Assembly: GCF_000308575.1 (NCBI RefSeq)
Contig: NZ_BAFZ01000041.1
Span: 124,001-188,000, forward strand
Reading direction: 5' to 3'
From: Nocardia exalbida NBRC 100660
GTDB taxonomy: Bacteria; Actinomycetota; Actinomycetes; Mycobacteriales; Mycobacteriaceae
Length of the DNA: 64,000 nucleotides
Below the pieces are notes generated by a model. It did not search any database and had not been told where the DNA came from. It saw only the letters and a list, made by a program, of their open reading frames with translations. Below are positions 1-11,708 of this stretch, piece by piece. Within the stretch, counting starts at the first letter, position 1; every line of letters starts with the position of its first letter. The translations under genes and the position numbers were made by a program.

Positions 1-328
1 CGTTGAAGACGCCGTAGGCCTGGGCCACCGCGCCGTGCGGCCAGAAATCCGACAGCAGCGGGAAGGTGTAGCCCTGTTCGGCGGCCCAGATCTTGTGCGT
101 GGGCGGCGGGCCGACCGAGATCGCCACGATCTCGGCGTTGTCGTTCTGGAACTTGGGCAGCTCGTCGCGGACCTTGCACAACTCGCCCTGGCAGATCCCG
201 GTGAAGGCGAGCGGGTAGAAGACGATGAGGACGTTCTTCTTCCCGCGGAAGTCCGACAGGCTGACTTCTTGGTTGTTCTGGTCCTTCAGCGTGAAGTCCG
301 GCGCGACAGTGCCAACCTCGAGCGGCAT
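1..328 (-). CDS. ahpE: AhpE-type peroxiredoxin (3' part missing, runs off the left edge)
   Basis: Thioredoxin-fold peroxidase that reduces hydroperoxides and peroxynitrite in the cytoplasm. The first 109 residues are present; the C-terminus lies outside the window. The peroxidatic loop PLAFTGICQGELC is visible, with the peroxidatic cysteine at residue 46, followed by the AhpE-like stretch SVGPPPTHKIW and LLSDFWPHGAV. Mycobacterial AhpE is a one-Cys enzyme as I recall it. Here a second cysteine occurs at residue 51, giving a C-x4-C spacing like that of BCP/PrxQ enzymes. The start is the ATG read from 328. The DUF3052 gene and a lipoprotein gene follow upstream in the same orientation, the same order as Rv2238c-Rv2240c in M. 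tuberculosis. Family assignment is secure; the role of Cys51 is inference. Confidence 0.93.
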   Translation of the reverse strand, partial: MPLEVGTVAPDFTLKDQNNQEVSLSDFRGKKNVLIVFYPLAFTGICQGELCKVRDELPKFQNDNAEIVAISVGPPPTHKIWAAEQGYTFPLLSDFWPHGAVAQAYGVFN

Positions 329-405
329 AGCGAATCCTCCATCGTGTCGGGTCTCCACCGGGCGGGCGTGCGACACCGCCCTGGTGGAAACCATAGCGCG
401 GTGGC

Positions 406-875
406 TCAGCGCTGCTTCGAGGGCGCCTTGGGCTGTACCAGCCTGCTACCCGTCCATGAGCCGAGGCTGATCGCCGAGGTCTGGGTCAGACCTGCGGTCG
501 GTGCGGATTCGGCGATTTCGCTCGGCTCGACGTGGCCCGGCTGTCCGGTCTTGGGGGTGAGCACCCACACGAAACCCTCGTCGGCGAGGGGGCGATGGCG
601 TCCATCAAGGCGTCGACCAGATCCCCGTCCCCGTCGCGCCACCACAGCAGCACGACGTCGATCACCTCGTCGGAGTCCTCGTCGACGAGTTCGCCGCCGA
701 TCGCTTCCTCGACGTCGGCTCTCAGGTCGTCGTCGACGTCCTCGTCCCAGCCCAATTCCTGGACAACCAAGCCGTGTGTAATGCCAAGCTTCTGAGCGTA
801 GTTCTGCGCGTCCGCCGCGGCGACCACGGTGGTGTCCTCCTCAACTCCCGACAATGGATAGTTGCAAGCGAACAT
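406..875 (-). pseudogene. DUF3052 family protein, split by a one-base frameshift
   Basis: Actinobacterial protein of unknown function that normally lies between ahpE and the lipoprotein gene upstream of aceE. The N-terminal half reads in one frame (start ATG at 875, with NYPLSGVEED, YAQKLGITHGLVVQELGWDE and VIDVVLLWWRDGDGDLVD). The conserved C-terminal half (LADEGFVWVLTPKTGQPGH and SASRLVQ-like GSRLVQPKAPSKQR) continues in another frame and stops at 406. The two join at a run of five G on the plus strand (588-592). One more base there would restore a reading frame of about 156 codons, close to the size of the M. tuberculosis homologue. A homopolymer sequencing error is at least as likely as a true mutation, so the gene may be intact in the organism. 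Confidence 0.85.
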
Positions 876-953
876 GGTTATGGGCTTCAGCGCAAGCCGA
901 TCCGGCGAAATAGCTGCCGAATGTCGCGTTGCGAGGGTGTGTCAAGGGCTTTC

Positions 954-1511
954 TCAGCGCTTCGGACACGAGTCGCGGACGGCGTTGCGCGCGTCGTTGA
1001 CCCGCCTGCTGGCGTCGTTGAGTGCCGCGACGGGGGCGGTGTAGGTCATCTTGCGCGTCTCGGCGGCCAGCGCGCGTGCCGCGTTCACGTACTCGGTCAG
1101 CAGGCCGGCCAAGTCCACGGGCAGCGCGTCCCTGGCGGAGTTCACGCCGCTTTCCACCTTGTTGGCGGCGTCCTCCAGGGTCTGCACCGCCGAGTCGCGC
1201 TTGGCGTCGTAGTCGGGCGCGTTCGCATCGTGCGCGTCGACGAAGTCGTTGTACTTGCTTACGCCCGCTCCGGTGGTGGTGGGGAACTGACCGCAGTTGT
1301 CGGCGATGGCCTTGCCCTGGGCCGCCGCGCGCCGGGAGGATGTCGCCGCCGCCGACGAGGACGCCGCCTCGGTCTTGTACGCCGCCAGATCGCTCGCGTT
1401 CGGACCGGCCACGCCGTCCACCCGGTTGGCGCATCCCGCGACGACCACCCCGATAGCGACCGCGCCCGTGGCGCACACCATTCCGAACCCGCGTGGGTTC
1501 AGCAGCTTCAT
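954..1511 (-). CDS. Hypothetical lipoprotein upstream of aceE
   Basis: Predicted 185-residue lipoprotein of unknown function. From the ATG at 1511 the protein begins with a basic n-region and a hydrophobic stretch ending in the lipobox VVVAGC, so Cys27 is the probable lipidation site. Reading further upstream would bury the signal peptide, which is why this start was chosen. The mature part is rich in Ala, Ser and Asp. It has a helical C-terminal half (AARALAAETRKM, VNDARNAVRDSCPKR) and a second cysteine near the end. It is divergent from aceE with about 200 bp between the starts and sits where Rv2240c lies in M. tuberculosis. No catalytic motif was recognised. Confidence 0.8.
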   Translation of the reverse strand: MKLLNPRGFGMVCATGAVAIGVVVAGCANRVDGVAGPNASDLAAYKTEAASSSAAATSSRRAAAQGKAIADNCGQFPTTTGAGVSKYNDFVDAHDANAPDYDAKRDSAVQTLEDAANKVESGVNSARDALPVDLAGLLTEYVNAARALAAETRKMTYTAPVAALNDASRRVNDARNAVRDSCPKR

Positions 1512-1724
1512 CGTCCTCCCGCTCCTCAGGGCTGCCACGCTCTCATGCTCACCTTGCCTGTCGAACGGTACTGGATTTCCGGCTGACATGATGATTTGGG
1601 ACGCGCCATCGGCAAGGATGGATGGTGCGCCCGAACCTTTCGTAAACGGGCGGTCCGCCAACCAGCGAACCCGCCCGGGGATACCGACGCCATCAGCATG
1701 TCCACCCCTGTACGAGGAGCAGAT

Positions 1725-4640
<2,916 letters not shown>

Positions 4641-4651
4641 CGGAATATTGG

Positions 4652-5986
4652 ATGGTGGACCGTAAACCGCCGCGGCCGCGACGGATCTCCGAAGGCTCTT
4701 CCGAGCACGAGGTGTATCTGCCGACGGGCGCGCTCTCCCCGAACCGGCAGACCCGCGACCCCCTTCCGGACACGCTGCTCAAACGCGTGAAGCAGTTCTC
4801 CGGCCGCCTCTCCACCGAGGCGGTGGGGTCGATGCAGGATCGGTTGCCGTTCTTCGCCGATCTGGACGCCGCGCAGCGGGCCGGCGTGCAGATGCTGGTG
4901 CAGACCGCGGTGGTGAACTTCCTGGAATGGCTCCAGGACCCGGACAGCGACATCCGGTTCAGCCTGGACGCCTTCCAGGTCATTCCGCAGGATCTCGCGC
5001 GGCGGTTGACGCTGCGCCAGACCGTGGACATGGTGCGCGTCGCCATGGAGTTCTTCGAGCAGTGGCTGCCCGCGCTCGCGCGCAACGACCGGCAGCTGGT
5101 CGCCTTGACCGAGGCGGTGCTGCGGTACGGGCGCGAGCTCGGGTTCGCCGCCGCCTCGGTGTACGCCAGCGCCGCCGAGTCGCGCGGCGCGTGGGACACC
5201 CGGCTGGAGGCGCTCGTCGTCGACGCCGTGGTGCGCGGTGACACCGGTCCGGACATGCTCTCCCGGGCCGCCACGCTGAACTGGGACGCCACCGCACCGG
5301 CGACGGTGCTGGTGGGCACCCCGCCCGGCGAGCAGGGCGTGTCGTCGGTGGGGGCGGTGCATTCCATCGCGGCGCGGCACGGGCGGGCCGCGCTCGCGGT
5401 GGTGCAGGGCGCGCGGCTGGTGATGGTCGTCTCCGGGCACCTGGGGGAGACCTCGCATGTCTCCCCGTTCCTGGCCGATCTGCTCGCCGAGGTGTTCTCC
5501 GACGGCCCGGTGGTGATCGGACCGACCACCCGCACGTTGGGTGCGGCGCACGCCAGTGCGGTGGAAGCGCTGGCCGGGATGGAGGCCGTGGTGGGCTGGC
5601 GCGGGGCTCCTCGTCCGGTGCACGCGGCGGAATTGCTGCCGGAACGCGCTTTGTTGGGTGATCGAGCTGCGATCGACGCGCTGAACGAGTACCTTGTCCT
5701 ACCGTTGGCCGCGGCGGGGTCGTCGCTGGCGGACACTCTCGACGCCTATCTGGATTGCGGCGGTGCGGTCGAGACGTGTGCGCGTCAGCTGTACGTCCAT
5801 CCAAATACGGTCCGGTATCGCCTCAAGCGCATCGGCGAGATCACGGGCCGTGATCCGCTGAATCCGAGAGACGCGTATGTGCTCCGGATCGCCGCCACAG
5901 TAGGTCGTTTGACACGAACCCGTAACGAATCATCGTCTCCTGCCCCAGAGGTAACTCCGGTCGCGTTCAGCCCCGAGGGCTTGTAA
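4652..5986 (+). CDS. mabR: PucR/CdaR-type transcriptional regulator of FAS-II (MabR-like)
   Basis: A 444-residue regulator located between aceE and fabD, the position of mabR (Rv2242) in mycobacteria and of fasR in Streptomyces. Those proteins bind the FAS-II promoter and control fatty/mycolic-acid synthesis. The C-terminus has the PucR-type helix-turn-helix: DTLDAYLDCGGAVETCA, then QLYVHPNTVRYRLKRIGEIT, then a final helix with DPLNPRDAYVLRIA. The N-terminal 150 residues are a helical sensory region (LPFFADLDAAQRAGVQMLVQ). The start ATG 4652 lies 11 bp after the aceE stop. A GTG at 4655 is an alternative. The gene ends about 40 bp before an inverted repeat that is its probable operator. Activator or repressor role here cannot be read from sequence. 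Confidence 0.88.
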   Translation: MVDRKPPRPRRISEGSSEHEVYLPTGALSPNRQTRDPLPDTLLKRVKQFSGRLSTEAVGSMQDRLPFFADLDAAQRAGVQMLVQTAVVNFLEWLQDPDSDIRFSLDAFQVIPQDLARRLTLRQTVDMVRVAMEFFEQWLPALARNDRQLVALTEAVLRYGRELGFAAASVYASAAESRGAWDTRLEALVVDAVVRGDTGPDMLSRAATLNWDATAPATVLVGTPPGEQGVSSVGAVHSIAARHGRAALAVVQGARLVMVVSGHLGETSHVSPFLADLLAEVFSDGPVVIGPTTRTLGAAHASAVEALAGMEAVVGWRGAPRPVHAAELLPERALLGDRAAIDALNEYLVLPLAAAGSSLADTLDAYLDCGGAVETCARQLYVHPNTVRYRLKRIGEITGRDPLNPRDAYVLRIAATVGRLTRTRNESSSPAPEVTPVAFSPEGL

Positions 5987-6026
5987 CGCATCCGCGGAAT
6001 CGGTCGATTCGGACAGCCCACGTGGT

Positions 6027-6049
6027 CTTTTGTGGAACCCCCACAAAAG
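6027..6049. promoter_or_regulatory. Inverted repeat upstream of fabD, candidate MabR operator
   Basis: Perfect 9-bp arms CTTTTGTGG and CCACAAAAG separated by five bases (AACCC). The site is in the mabR-fabD intergenic region, 66 bp before the fabD start. Its AT-rich arms stand out against GC-rich surroundings. MabR/FasR-type regulators are known to bind palindromes in front of the FAS-II operon, so the position fits. That this repeat is the bound site is inference. Confidence 0.7.
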
Positions 6050-6114
6050 CGCTTCCGAACCTTCATCCGCGTCGACATCTCGTGCGGCCCGCCTCACAGT
6101 GTTTTCTTAGAGAC

Positions 6115-7029
6115 GTGATCGCGTTGTTCGCCCCTGGACAGGGCTCTCAGACACCCGGCATGCTCGCGCCTTGGCTCGACCTCCCCGGCGCGGCTGAGCG
6201 CCTGACACTATGGTCCAAGGCCTCCGGCCTGGACTTGGTCCGTCTCGGTACCACCGCGACGGCCGAAGAGATCACCGACACGGCCGTTACCCAGCCGCTG
6301 GTGGTCGCCGCGGCGCTGCTCGCGTTCACGGAGATCTCGCCCGACGAGCTGCCCGCCACTACCATCGTGGCCGGGCACTCGGTCGGTGAACTCGCCGCCG
6401 CCGCGGTCGCCGGAGTCATCTCCGCCGACGACGCGGTCCGGCTGGCCGCCATCCGCGGAGCGGAGATGGCCAAGGCGTGCGCACTGGAGCCGACCGGGAT
6501 GTCCGCGGTGCTCGGCGGCGACGAAGCCGCCGTGCTGGAACGGCTCACCGAACTCGACCTCGTCCCGGCCAACCGCAACGCGGTGGGTCAGATCGTGGCC
6601 GCGGGTCGGTTGGACGCTCTCGCCGAGCTCGCCGCGAACCCCCCGGAGAAGGCCAGGGTTCGCGCGCTGCCCGTCGCGGGCGCGTTCCACACGGCGTTCA
6701 TGGCCTCGGCGCAGGATGCTGTGACCGATGCCATAACGAAGATCACGCCGAACGAGCCGATCAGGACCTTGCTCTCGAATTTCGACGGCAAGCCTGTCGC
6801 CTCCGGACGTGACGCGATAGATAAGCTCGCCGCGCAGGTCACTCGGCCAGTTCGCTGGGACCTGTGCACCGAGACCGTCCGGCAAGCCGGCGTCTCGGCA
6901 GTAGCGGAGCTGCCGCCGGCGGGCACCCTCGTCGGCATCGCGAAACGGGAGCTGAAGGGCACGCCCACGCTGGCCCTGAAGACCCCGCAAGACCTCCCCG
7001 CGTTGGCTGAGCTGACCGTATCCGGCTAG
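6115..7029 (+). CDS. fabD: Malonyl-CoA:ACP transacylase
   Basis: Transfers malonyl from CoA to the acyl carrier protein encoded next to it, supplying the FAS-II elongation cycle. The 304-residue protein from GTG 6115 starts VIALFAPGQGSQTPGML, the usual N-terminus of FabD. The active-site serine is in GHSVGE (Ser89) and the partner histidine is in GAFHTAFM (His192). A glutamine in GQGSQ forms the oxyanion hole in the family. An upstream in-frame start would extend the protein through the promoter region and the inverted repeat, so it is rejected. No strong Shine-Dalgarno is seen before this GTG. First gene of the FAS-II operon. Confidence 0.95.
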   Translation: MIALFAPGQGSQTPGMLAPWLDLPGAAERLTLWSKASGLDLVRLGTTATAEEITDTAVTQPLVVAAALLAFTEISPDELPATTIVAGHSVGELAAAAVAGVISADDAVRLAAIRGAEMAKACALEPTGMSAVLGGDEAAVLERLTELDLVPANRNAVGQIVAAGRLDALAELAANPPEKARVRALPVAGAFHTAFMASAQDAVTDAITKITPNEPIRTLLSNFDGKPVASGRDAIDKLAAQVTRPVRWDLCTETVRQAGVSAVAELPPAGTLVGIAKRELKGTPTLALKTPQDLPALAELTVSG

Positions 7030-7149
7030 CTTTCCTCCGCGACCATGCATTCAGATGCGAGGTCGTGACCGAGAGGCGGTAACCATTTCCGCGCTCGATC
7101 CGAAAAAAACCAGTAGAGCCCTACAAAGTATCAAGAAGGGAGCCACGAA

Positions 7150-7449
7150 GTGGCCGCTCTGACCCAGGAACAAATCGTCGAGGAACTCGGCAAGATCATC
7201 GAAGAGGTGACCGGCATCGAGCCCTCCGAGGTGACGGTCGAGAAGTCCTTCGTCGATGACCTGGACATCGACTCGCTGTCCATGGTCGAGATCGCGGTGC
7301 AGACCGAGGACAAGTACGGCGTCAAGATCCCCGACGAGGATCTCGCCAGCCTGAAGACGGTCGGCGACGCCGTCGCCTACATCCAGAAGCTCGAGGCCGA
7401 GAACGCTGACGCGGCGGCCGAGCTCAAGGCCAAGTTCGACGCCGAGTAG
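7150..7449 (+). CDS. acpM: Meromycolate-type acyl carrier protein
   Basis: Acyl carrier protein that shuttles growing acyl chains between FAS-II enzymes. The 99-residue protein has the phosphopantetheine attachment motif [10 protein letters not shown] with Ser42 as the attachment site. An acidic C-terminal extension rich in Glu and Ala follows ([19 protein letters not shown]), the feature that separates AcpM from ordinary short ACPs. The GTG start at 7150 is preceded by AAGGGAG. Between the fabD stop and this gene lie 120 bp of untranslated sequence with an A-rich patch near 7102-7125, so an internal promoter is possible. kasA begins 10 bp downstream. Confidence 0.95.
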   Translation: MAALTQEQIVEELGKIIEEVTGIEPSEVTVEKSFVDDLDIDSLSMVEIAVQTEDKYGVKIPDEDLASLKTVGDAVAYIQKLEAENADAAAELKAKFDAE

Positions 7450-7459
7450 GGCCGAAACA

Positions 7460-8710
7460 GTGACCACTCCTTCCACCTTGAACGGGAATTTCCCCAACGT
7501 CGTCGTAACCAGCCTTGCGGCGACCACGTCGATCGCGGGTGACGTCGATGCGACGTGGAAGGGACTCCTCAACGGCGAGAGCGGCATCGACGTTCTCGAG
7601 GATTCCTTCGTCGAGGAATACGATCTTCCGGTCCGCATCGGCGGCCACCTGAAGGTCCGGCCCGACACCCTGCTGTCTCGTGTCGAATGCCGGCGCATGG
7701 CCTATGTCGAGCAGCTCGCGACCGTGCTCGGTCGCGAGGTCTGGCGGAACGCGGGCAGCCCGGAAGTCGACCCGGAGCGGCTGGGTGTGGCCATCGGCAC
7801 CGGATTGGGAGGCGGCGACGCCCTCATCGATTCGGTGGACAAGCTGAAGAACGGCGGCTATCGCAAGATCTCGCCGTTGGCTGTGCAGATGGTCATGCCG
7901 AACGGCCCTTCGGCCGTTGTCGGTCTCGAATTGAAGGCCAGGGCAGGAGTGGTCACTCCGGTCTCGGCATGCTCGTCCGGCTCCGAGGCCATCGCCAACG
8001 CCTGGCGCATGATCGTCATGGGTGACGCGGACATCGTCGTCACCGGTGGCGTCGAAGGCTTCATCGACGCGGTGCCGATCGCGGCGTTCACCATGATGCG
8101 CGCCATGAGTACCCGCAACGACGATCCGAAGGGCGCGTCGCGTCCCTTCGACAAGGATCGCGACGGCTTCGTCTTCGGCGAGGCGGGCGCGCTGATGGTC
8201 ATCGAGACCGAAGAGCACGCGAAGGCCCGTGGCGCGACCATCCACGCGCGCCTGCTCGGCGCGGGCATCACCTCCGACGGCTTCCACCTCGTCGCCCCCG
8301 ATCCCACGGGTGACGGCGCCGCGCGGGCGATGACCAGGGCGATGCAGTCCGCGGGTTTGACCAAGAAGGACATCACGCACATCAACGCGCACGCGACCGC
8401 GACGCCGATCGGCGACACCGCCGAGGCGAACGCGATCACCAAGGCCGTGGGTAGCCACGCCTCGGTGTACGCGCCCAAGTCGGCGCTCGGCCACTCGATC
8501 GGCGCCGTCGGCGCGCTCGAGTCGGTGCTGACGGTGATGAGTATCCGCGACGGCATCGTTCCGCCGACGCTGAACCTGGAGAACCAGGATCCGGAGATCG
8601 ACCTCGATGTGGTGAGGGGCGAAGCCCGTCGTCAGGAGATCGAGTACGCGATCAACAACTCCTTCGGATTCGGTGGGCACAATGTGGCGCTCGCCTTCGG
8701 TCGGGCATAG
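7460..8710 (+). CDS. kasA: Beta-ketoacyl-ACP synthase (KasA-type)
   Basis: Condensing enzyme that extends acyl-AcpM with malonyl-AcpM. The 416-residue protein carries the catalytic triad of the KAS I/II class at Cys171 (SACSSGSEA), His311 ([11 protein letters not shown]) and His345 (GHSIGAVGA), the same numbers as in M. tuberculosis KasA. It also has the typical tail [16 protein letters not shown]. The GTG start lies 10 bp after the acpM stop, implying translation from one transcript. Mycobacteria have a second synthase, kasB, directly after kasA. Here accD6 follows instead, so only one KAS is encoded in the operon. Confidence 0.95.
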   Translation: MTTPSTLNGNFPNVVVTSLAATTSIAGDVDATWKGLLNGESGIDVLEDSFVEEYDLPVRIGGHLKVRPDTLLSRVECRRMAYVEQLATVLGREVWRNAGSPEVDPERLGVAIGTGLGGGDALIDSVDKLKNGGYRKISPLAVQMVMPNGPSAVVGLELKARAGVVTPVSACSSGSEAIANAWRMIVMGDADIVVTGGVEGFIDAVPIAAFTMMRAMSTRNDDPKGASRPFDKDRDGFVFGEAGALMVIETEEHAKARGATIHARLLGAGITSDGFHLVAPDPTGDGAARAMTRAMQSAGLTKKDITHINAHATATPIGDTAEANAITKAVGSHASVYAPKSALGHSIGAVGALESVLTVMSIRDGIVPPTLNLENQDPEIDLDVVRGEARRQEIEYAINNSFGFGGHNVALAFGRA

Positions 8711-8832
8711 CCGCGCGATCGACTGCACAACGATCCCGGCGGGGTCGGCCAGCTGAACTGGCCCGGCCCCGCCGTGGTTCGACATACGCAGCCGCAGCAG
8801 CGGCACACTCATCGAGGTGAGGAGACCACGCG

Positions 8833-10266
8833 ATGACAATCATCGCTCCCGCGTTGCATCAAGAGACTGCGACCGACCCGCGTGATCCGCTCGGTCGACT
8901 CCAGCGCTTCTTCGATCCCGGCACCATTCTTCCGCTCCACCCGCGCGACAAGTCCGGCGTGCTCGCCGCCATCGGCGAGGTGGACGGCGTCCGCACCGTG
9001 GCCTACTGCTCCGACGCGACCGTCATGGGCGGCGCGATGGGCGTGGAGGGTTGCAAGCACATCGTCGACGCCATCGACACCGCCATCGACTCCGGTGTCC
9101 CCGTAGTCGGTCTGTGGCACTCCGGCGGCGCTCGCCTGGCCGAGGGCGTCGAGGCGCTGCACGCGGTCGGCCTGGTCTTCGAGGCCATGGTCCGCGCGTC
9201 CGGCCTGGTTCCGCAGATCTCCGTGGTGCTCGGCTTCGCCGCCGGTGGCGCCGCCTACGGTCCGGCGCTGACCGACATCGTGATCATGGCTCCGGAAGGC
9301 CGCGTCTTCGTGACCGGCCCGGACGTGGTGCGCAGCGTGACCGGCGAGCAGGTGGACATGGCCACCCTGGGCGGCCCGGAGACGCACGGCAAGAAGTCCG
9401 GCGTCACCCACATCGTGGCCGACGACGAGTCCGACGCGCTGCACCGCGCGCGCCGCCTGGTGTCGATGTTCGCCGAGCAGGGCGAGTTCGACCTGGTCGC
9501 GGCCGAGCACGGCGACGTGGACCTGAAGGCGATGCTGCCGGAATCGGCCAAGCGCGCCTACGACGTGAAGCCGATCATCCACGAGCTGCTCGACAACGTC
9601 GACGGCGAGTCGTCGTTCGAGGAGTTGCAGGGGCTGTACGCCCGCAGCATCGTCACCGGCATCGGTCGTCTCGGCGGACGCACCGTCGGCGTGCTGGCGA
9701 ACAACCCGATCCGCCTCGGCGGCTGCCTGAACTCCGAAAGCGCGGAGAAGGCGGCGCGTTTCGTGCGGCTGTGCGACGCGTTCGGCATCCCGCTGATCGT
9801 GGTCACCGACGTTCCGGGTTACCTGCCCGGTGTCGGCCAGGAATGGGAAGGCGTCGTGCGGCGCGGGGCGAAGCTGCTGCACGCGTTCGCCGAGGCGCGC
9901 GTTCCGCGGGTCACCCTGGTCACCCGCAAGATCTACGGCGGCGCCTACATCGCGATGAACGCCCGTTCGCTCGGCGCGACGGCGGTCTACGCGTGGCCCG
10001 GTTCCGAGGTGGCCGTCATGGGCGCCAAGGCCGCGGTCGGCATCCTGCACAAGAAGGCCCTGGCGGCCGCGCCGGAGGAGGAGCGCGAAGCGCTGCACGA
10101 GCGGCTCACCGCCGAACACGAGCGCATCGCGGGCGGCGTGGAGCGCGCCATCGCGATCGGTGTGGTCGACCAGGTCATCGACCCGGCGAAGACCCGCAGC
10201 GTCATCGCCGCGGCTCTCGCGGCGGCCCCGGCCCGCGCCAGCCACCACAAGAACATCCCGCTCTGA
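8833..10266 (+). CDS. accD6: Acyl-CoA carboxylase carboxyltransferase beta subunit
   Basis: Carboxyltransferase subunit that, with a biotinylated AccA-type alpha subunit encoded elsewhere, makes malonyl-CoA for FAS-II. The 477-residue protein shows both crotonase-like halves. The first includes YCSDATVMGGAMGVEG, SGGARLAEG and AAGGAAYGPALTD. The second includes NNPIRLGGCLNSESAEKAAR, VPGYLPGVGQEWEG and IYGGAYIAMN. The second half carries the CoA- and biotin-binding glycine motifs of the family. GAGGTGAGGAG before ATG 8833 is a strong ribosome site. The 122-bp gap after kasA shows no clear terminator. It is the last gene of the operon. Confidence 0.94.
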   Translation: MTIIAPALHQETATDPRDPLGRLQRFFDPGTILPLHPRDKSGVLAAIGEVDGVRTVAYCSDATVMGGAMGVEGCKHIVDAIDTAIDSGVPVVGLWHSGGARLAEGVEALHAVGLVFEAMVRASGLVPQISVVLGFAAGGAAYGPALTDIVIMAPEGRVFVTGPDVVRSVTGEQVDMATLGGPETHGKKSGVTHIVADDESDALHRARRLVSMFAEQGEFDLVAAEHGDVDLKAMLPESAKRAYDVKPIIHELLDNVDGESSFEELQGLYARSIVTGIGRLGGRTVGVLANNPIRLGGCLNSESAEKAARFVRLCDAFGIPLIVVTDVPGYLPGVGQEWEGVVRRGAKLLHAFAEARVPRVTLVTRKIYGGAYIAMNARSLGATAVYAWPGSEVAVMGAKAAVGILHKKALAAAPEEEREALHERLTAEHERIAGGVERAIAIGVVDQVIDPAKTRSVIAAALAAAPARASHHKNIPL

Positions 10267-10275
10267 TCCACCCAC

Positions 10276-10310
10276 CGAAGCGGGCCCCGGCACTCCCGGG
10301 GCCCGCTTCG
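10276..10310 (+). terminator. Hairpin terminator after the FAS-II operon
   Basis: Perfect 13-bp stem (10276-10288 pairing with 10298-10310) with a 9-base loop, starting 10 bp after the accD6 stop. No U-tract follows, which is common for GC-rich actinobacterial terminators. Its position marks the end of the aceE/mabR-accD6 group. Confidence 0.8.
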
Positions 10311-10454
10311 CGTTTCCCGGCCGCGCGTAATGGGCCGGCGAACCAGCGGTGGCGTGTGCCGATTCGGTGGCTTGGTGGGGGTATGTGTGCGGGCAGGCGG
10401 AGGTCGTGAAGTTTCACGGGGCGAGGGTGGCTCGGTGGTCGGTAGCATCGGGAG

Positions 10455-10940
10455 GTGCGCTACGAAGAACTGGCCGACGTGCCGTGCTCGATCACGCGCC
10501 CGCTCGTGATCTTCGGTGATCGCTGGACTCTGCTGATCCTCAAGTCCTGCTTCTCCGGTATCCGGCGGTTCAACGCTTTCCAGAGCGCACTGGGGATCTC
10601 GCGCAGCAGGCTGCAGGATCGGCTGGACCGGTTGATCGACAACGGCATCCTCGTCAAACAGAAGGCCGCCGTGGGCGCGCACGAGGAATACCGCCTCACC
10701 CCCAAAGGCCACGACATCTACCCGATTCTGCTGGCCATCCGCGATTGGGGCGATACCCACATGGCGCCCGAAGGGCCTCCGGTGCGCTACGCCCATCGCG
10801 ATTGCGCGGGAGAGGCGCACGTCAAGCTCGAATGCGATTCGTGTGGAACCGAACTCACCGCACGGGAGGTCACCCCGGAACCGGGACCCGGTTTGCTGGG
10901 CGTCACCGGTAGCGAGGCCGCCGCGGGTCACGCGCGCTAG
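10455..10940 (+). CDS. HxlR-family winged-helix regulator
   Basis: Predicted DNA-binding regulator of 161 residues. The HxlR/DUF24 core spans about residues 8-100: VPCSITRPLVIFGDRWTLLI, then SRSRLQDRLDRLIDNGILVK for the recognition helix, then EYRLTPKGHDIYPILLAI for the wing. The C-terminal third holds a possible metal-binding cluster (HRDCAGEAHVKLECDSCG), with Cys-x-x-Cys and nearby histidine residues, seen in several HxlR proteins. The GTG start at 10455 follows GGGAG. Nothing in the flanks names a target. A nitroreductase gene, a common partner of HxlR regulators, lies downstream in the opposite orientation. Confidence 0.85.
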   Translation: MRYEELADVPCSITRPLVIFGDRWTLLILKSCFSGIRRFNAFQSALGISRSRLQDRLDRLIDNGILVKQKAAVGAHEEYRLTPKGHDIYPILLAIRDWGDTHMAPEGPPVRYAHRDCAGEAHVKLECDSCGTELTAREVTPEPGPGLLGVTGSEAAAGHAR

Positions 10941-11021
10941 CGAAAGCGCGGTGACCGACGGCGGGCGCAGCTGCATACTCCGTCGGCGCGACCTCGCCGG
11001 GTGAGGCCGCGTACGGCGGCA

Positions 11022-11708
11022 TCAGTCGGCGAACCAGGTGGCGACTTCGCCGGGCTCGGCCCGGGTGGTGCGGAAGCCGTTGACGGGATGGTCGAGGTCG
11101 GGGTAGCCGAACGAGATTCCGGCGACGACCTTGCGCTGCTCCGGGATACCGAAGTACTCCCGGATGAAGGGGGAGTAGGTGGCCAGCGCGGCCTGCGGCG
11201 CCGCGCCGAGGCCGAGGCTCTGGGCGCCCAAGAGGAAACTGCCGATGTAGAGACCGCAGTCCACCGCTCCGTATATGCCCAGATCGGCTTCGCTGGTCAC
11301 GATCGCCACATGCGGCGCGTCGAAGAGTTCGAAATTCCGCACGGCCTGGCGCATGGTCTTCTCGTGATCGCCTTTGGCGATGCCGACGCTTTCGTAGAGT
11401 TGCTTTCCGCATTCCCGCCTGCGGTCCCGGTACGCCCCGGTGTATTGCGCCGGGAACTCGAAATCCGGTGCGGGCGTGGCGGTCGCGATGTGCTCGACGA
11501 GTTCCTTCCGGAAACGGTCCGTGCCGGCCCCCTCCGTCACCACGACCTGCCAGGGTTGGGTGTTGCACCACGACGGCGTCCGCTGGGCCAGCCGCAACAG
11601 GGCATGGATGGTGTCGCGCTCGACCGGCTGCGGATGGAATTGCCTGCAGGTCCACCGTTCGTCGAGCACCCGGCTCAGCGCCGTGAAGTCCTCTGTCGCC
11701 ACTGTCAT
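11022..11708 (-). CDS. Nitroreductase family protein
   Basis: Flavin-dependent oxidoreductase of the nitroreductase fold, expected to bind FMN and use NAD(P)H. The 228-residue protein has the N-terminal FMN-binding signature (RWTCRQFHPQPV and RTPSWCNTQPWQVVV). It also has the C-terminal segments SLGLGAAPQAALATYSP and VVAGISFGYPD. The ATG at 11708 follows a GGAGG site eight bases upstream, so the longer reading from 11762 is not needed. The gene is convergent with the HxlR regulator on its left. Its substrate is unknown; quinones, nitroaromatics or dehalogenation substrates are all possible for this family. Confidence 0.88.
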   Translation of the reverse strand: MTVATEDFTALSRVLDERWTCRQFHPQPVERDTIHALLRLAQRTPSWCNTQPWQVVVTEGAGTDRFRKELVEHIATATPAPDFEFPAQYTGAYRDRRRECGKQLYESVGIAKGDHEKTMRQAVRNFELFDAPHVAIVTSEADLGIYGAVDCGLYIGSFLLGAQSLGLGAAPQAALATYSPFIREYFGIPEQRKVVAGISFGYPDLDHPVNGFRTTRAEPGEVATWFAD

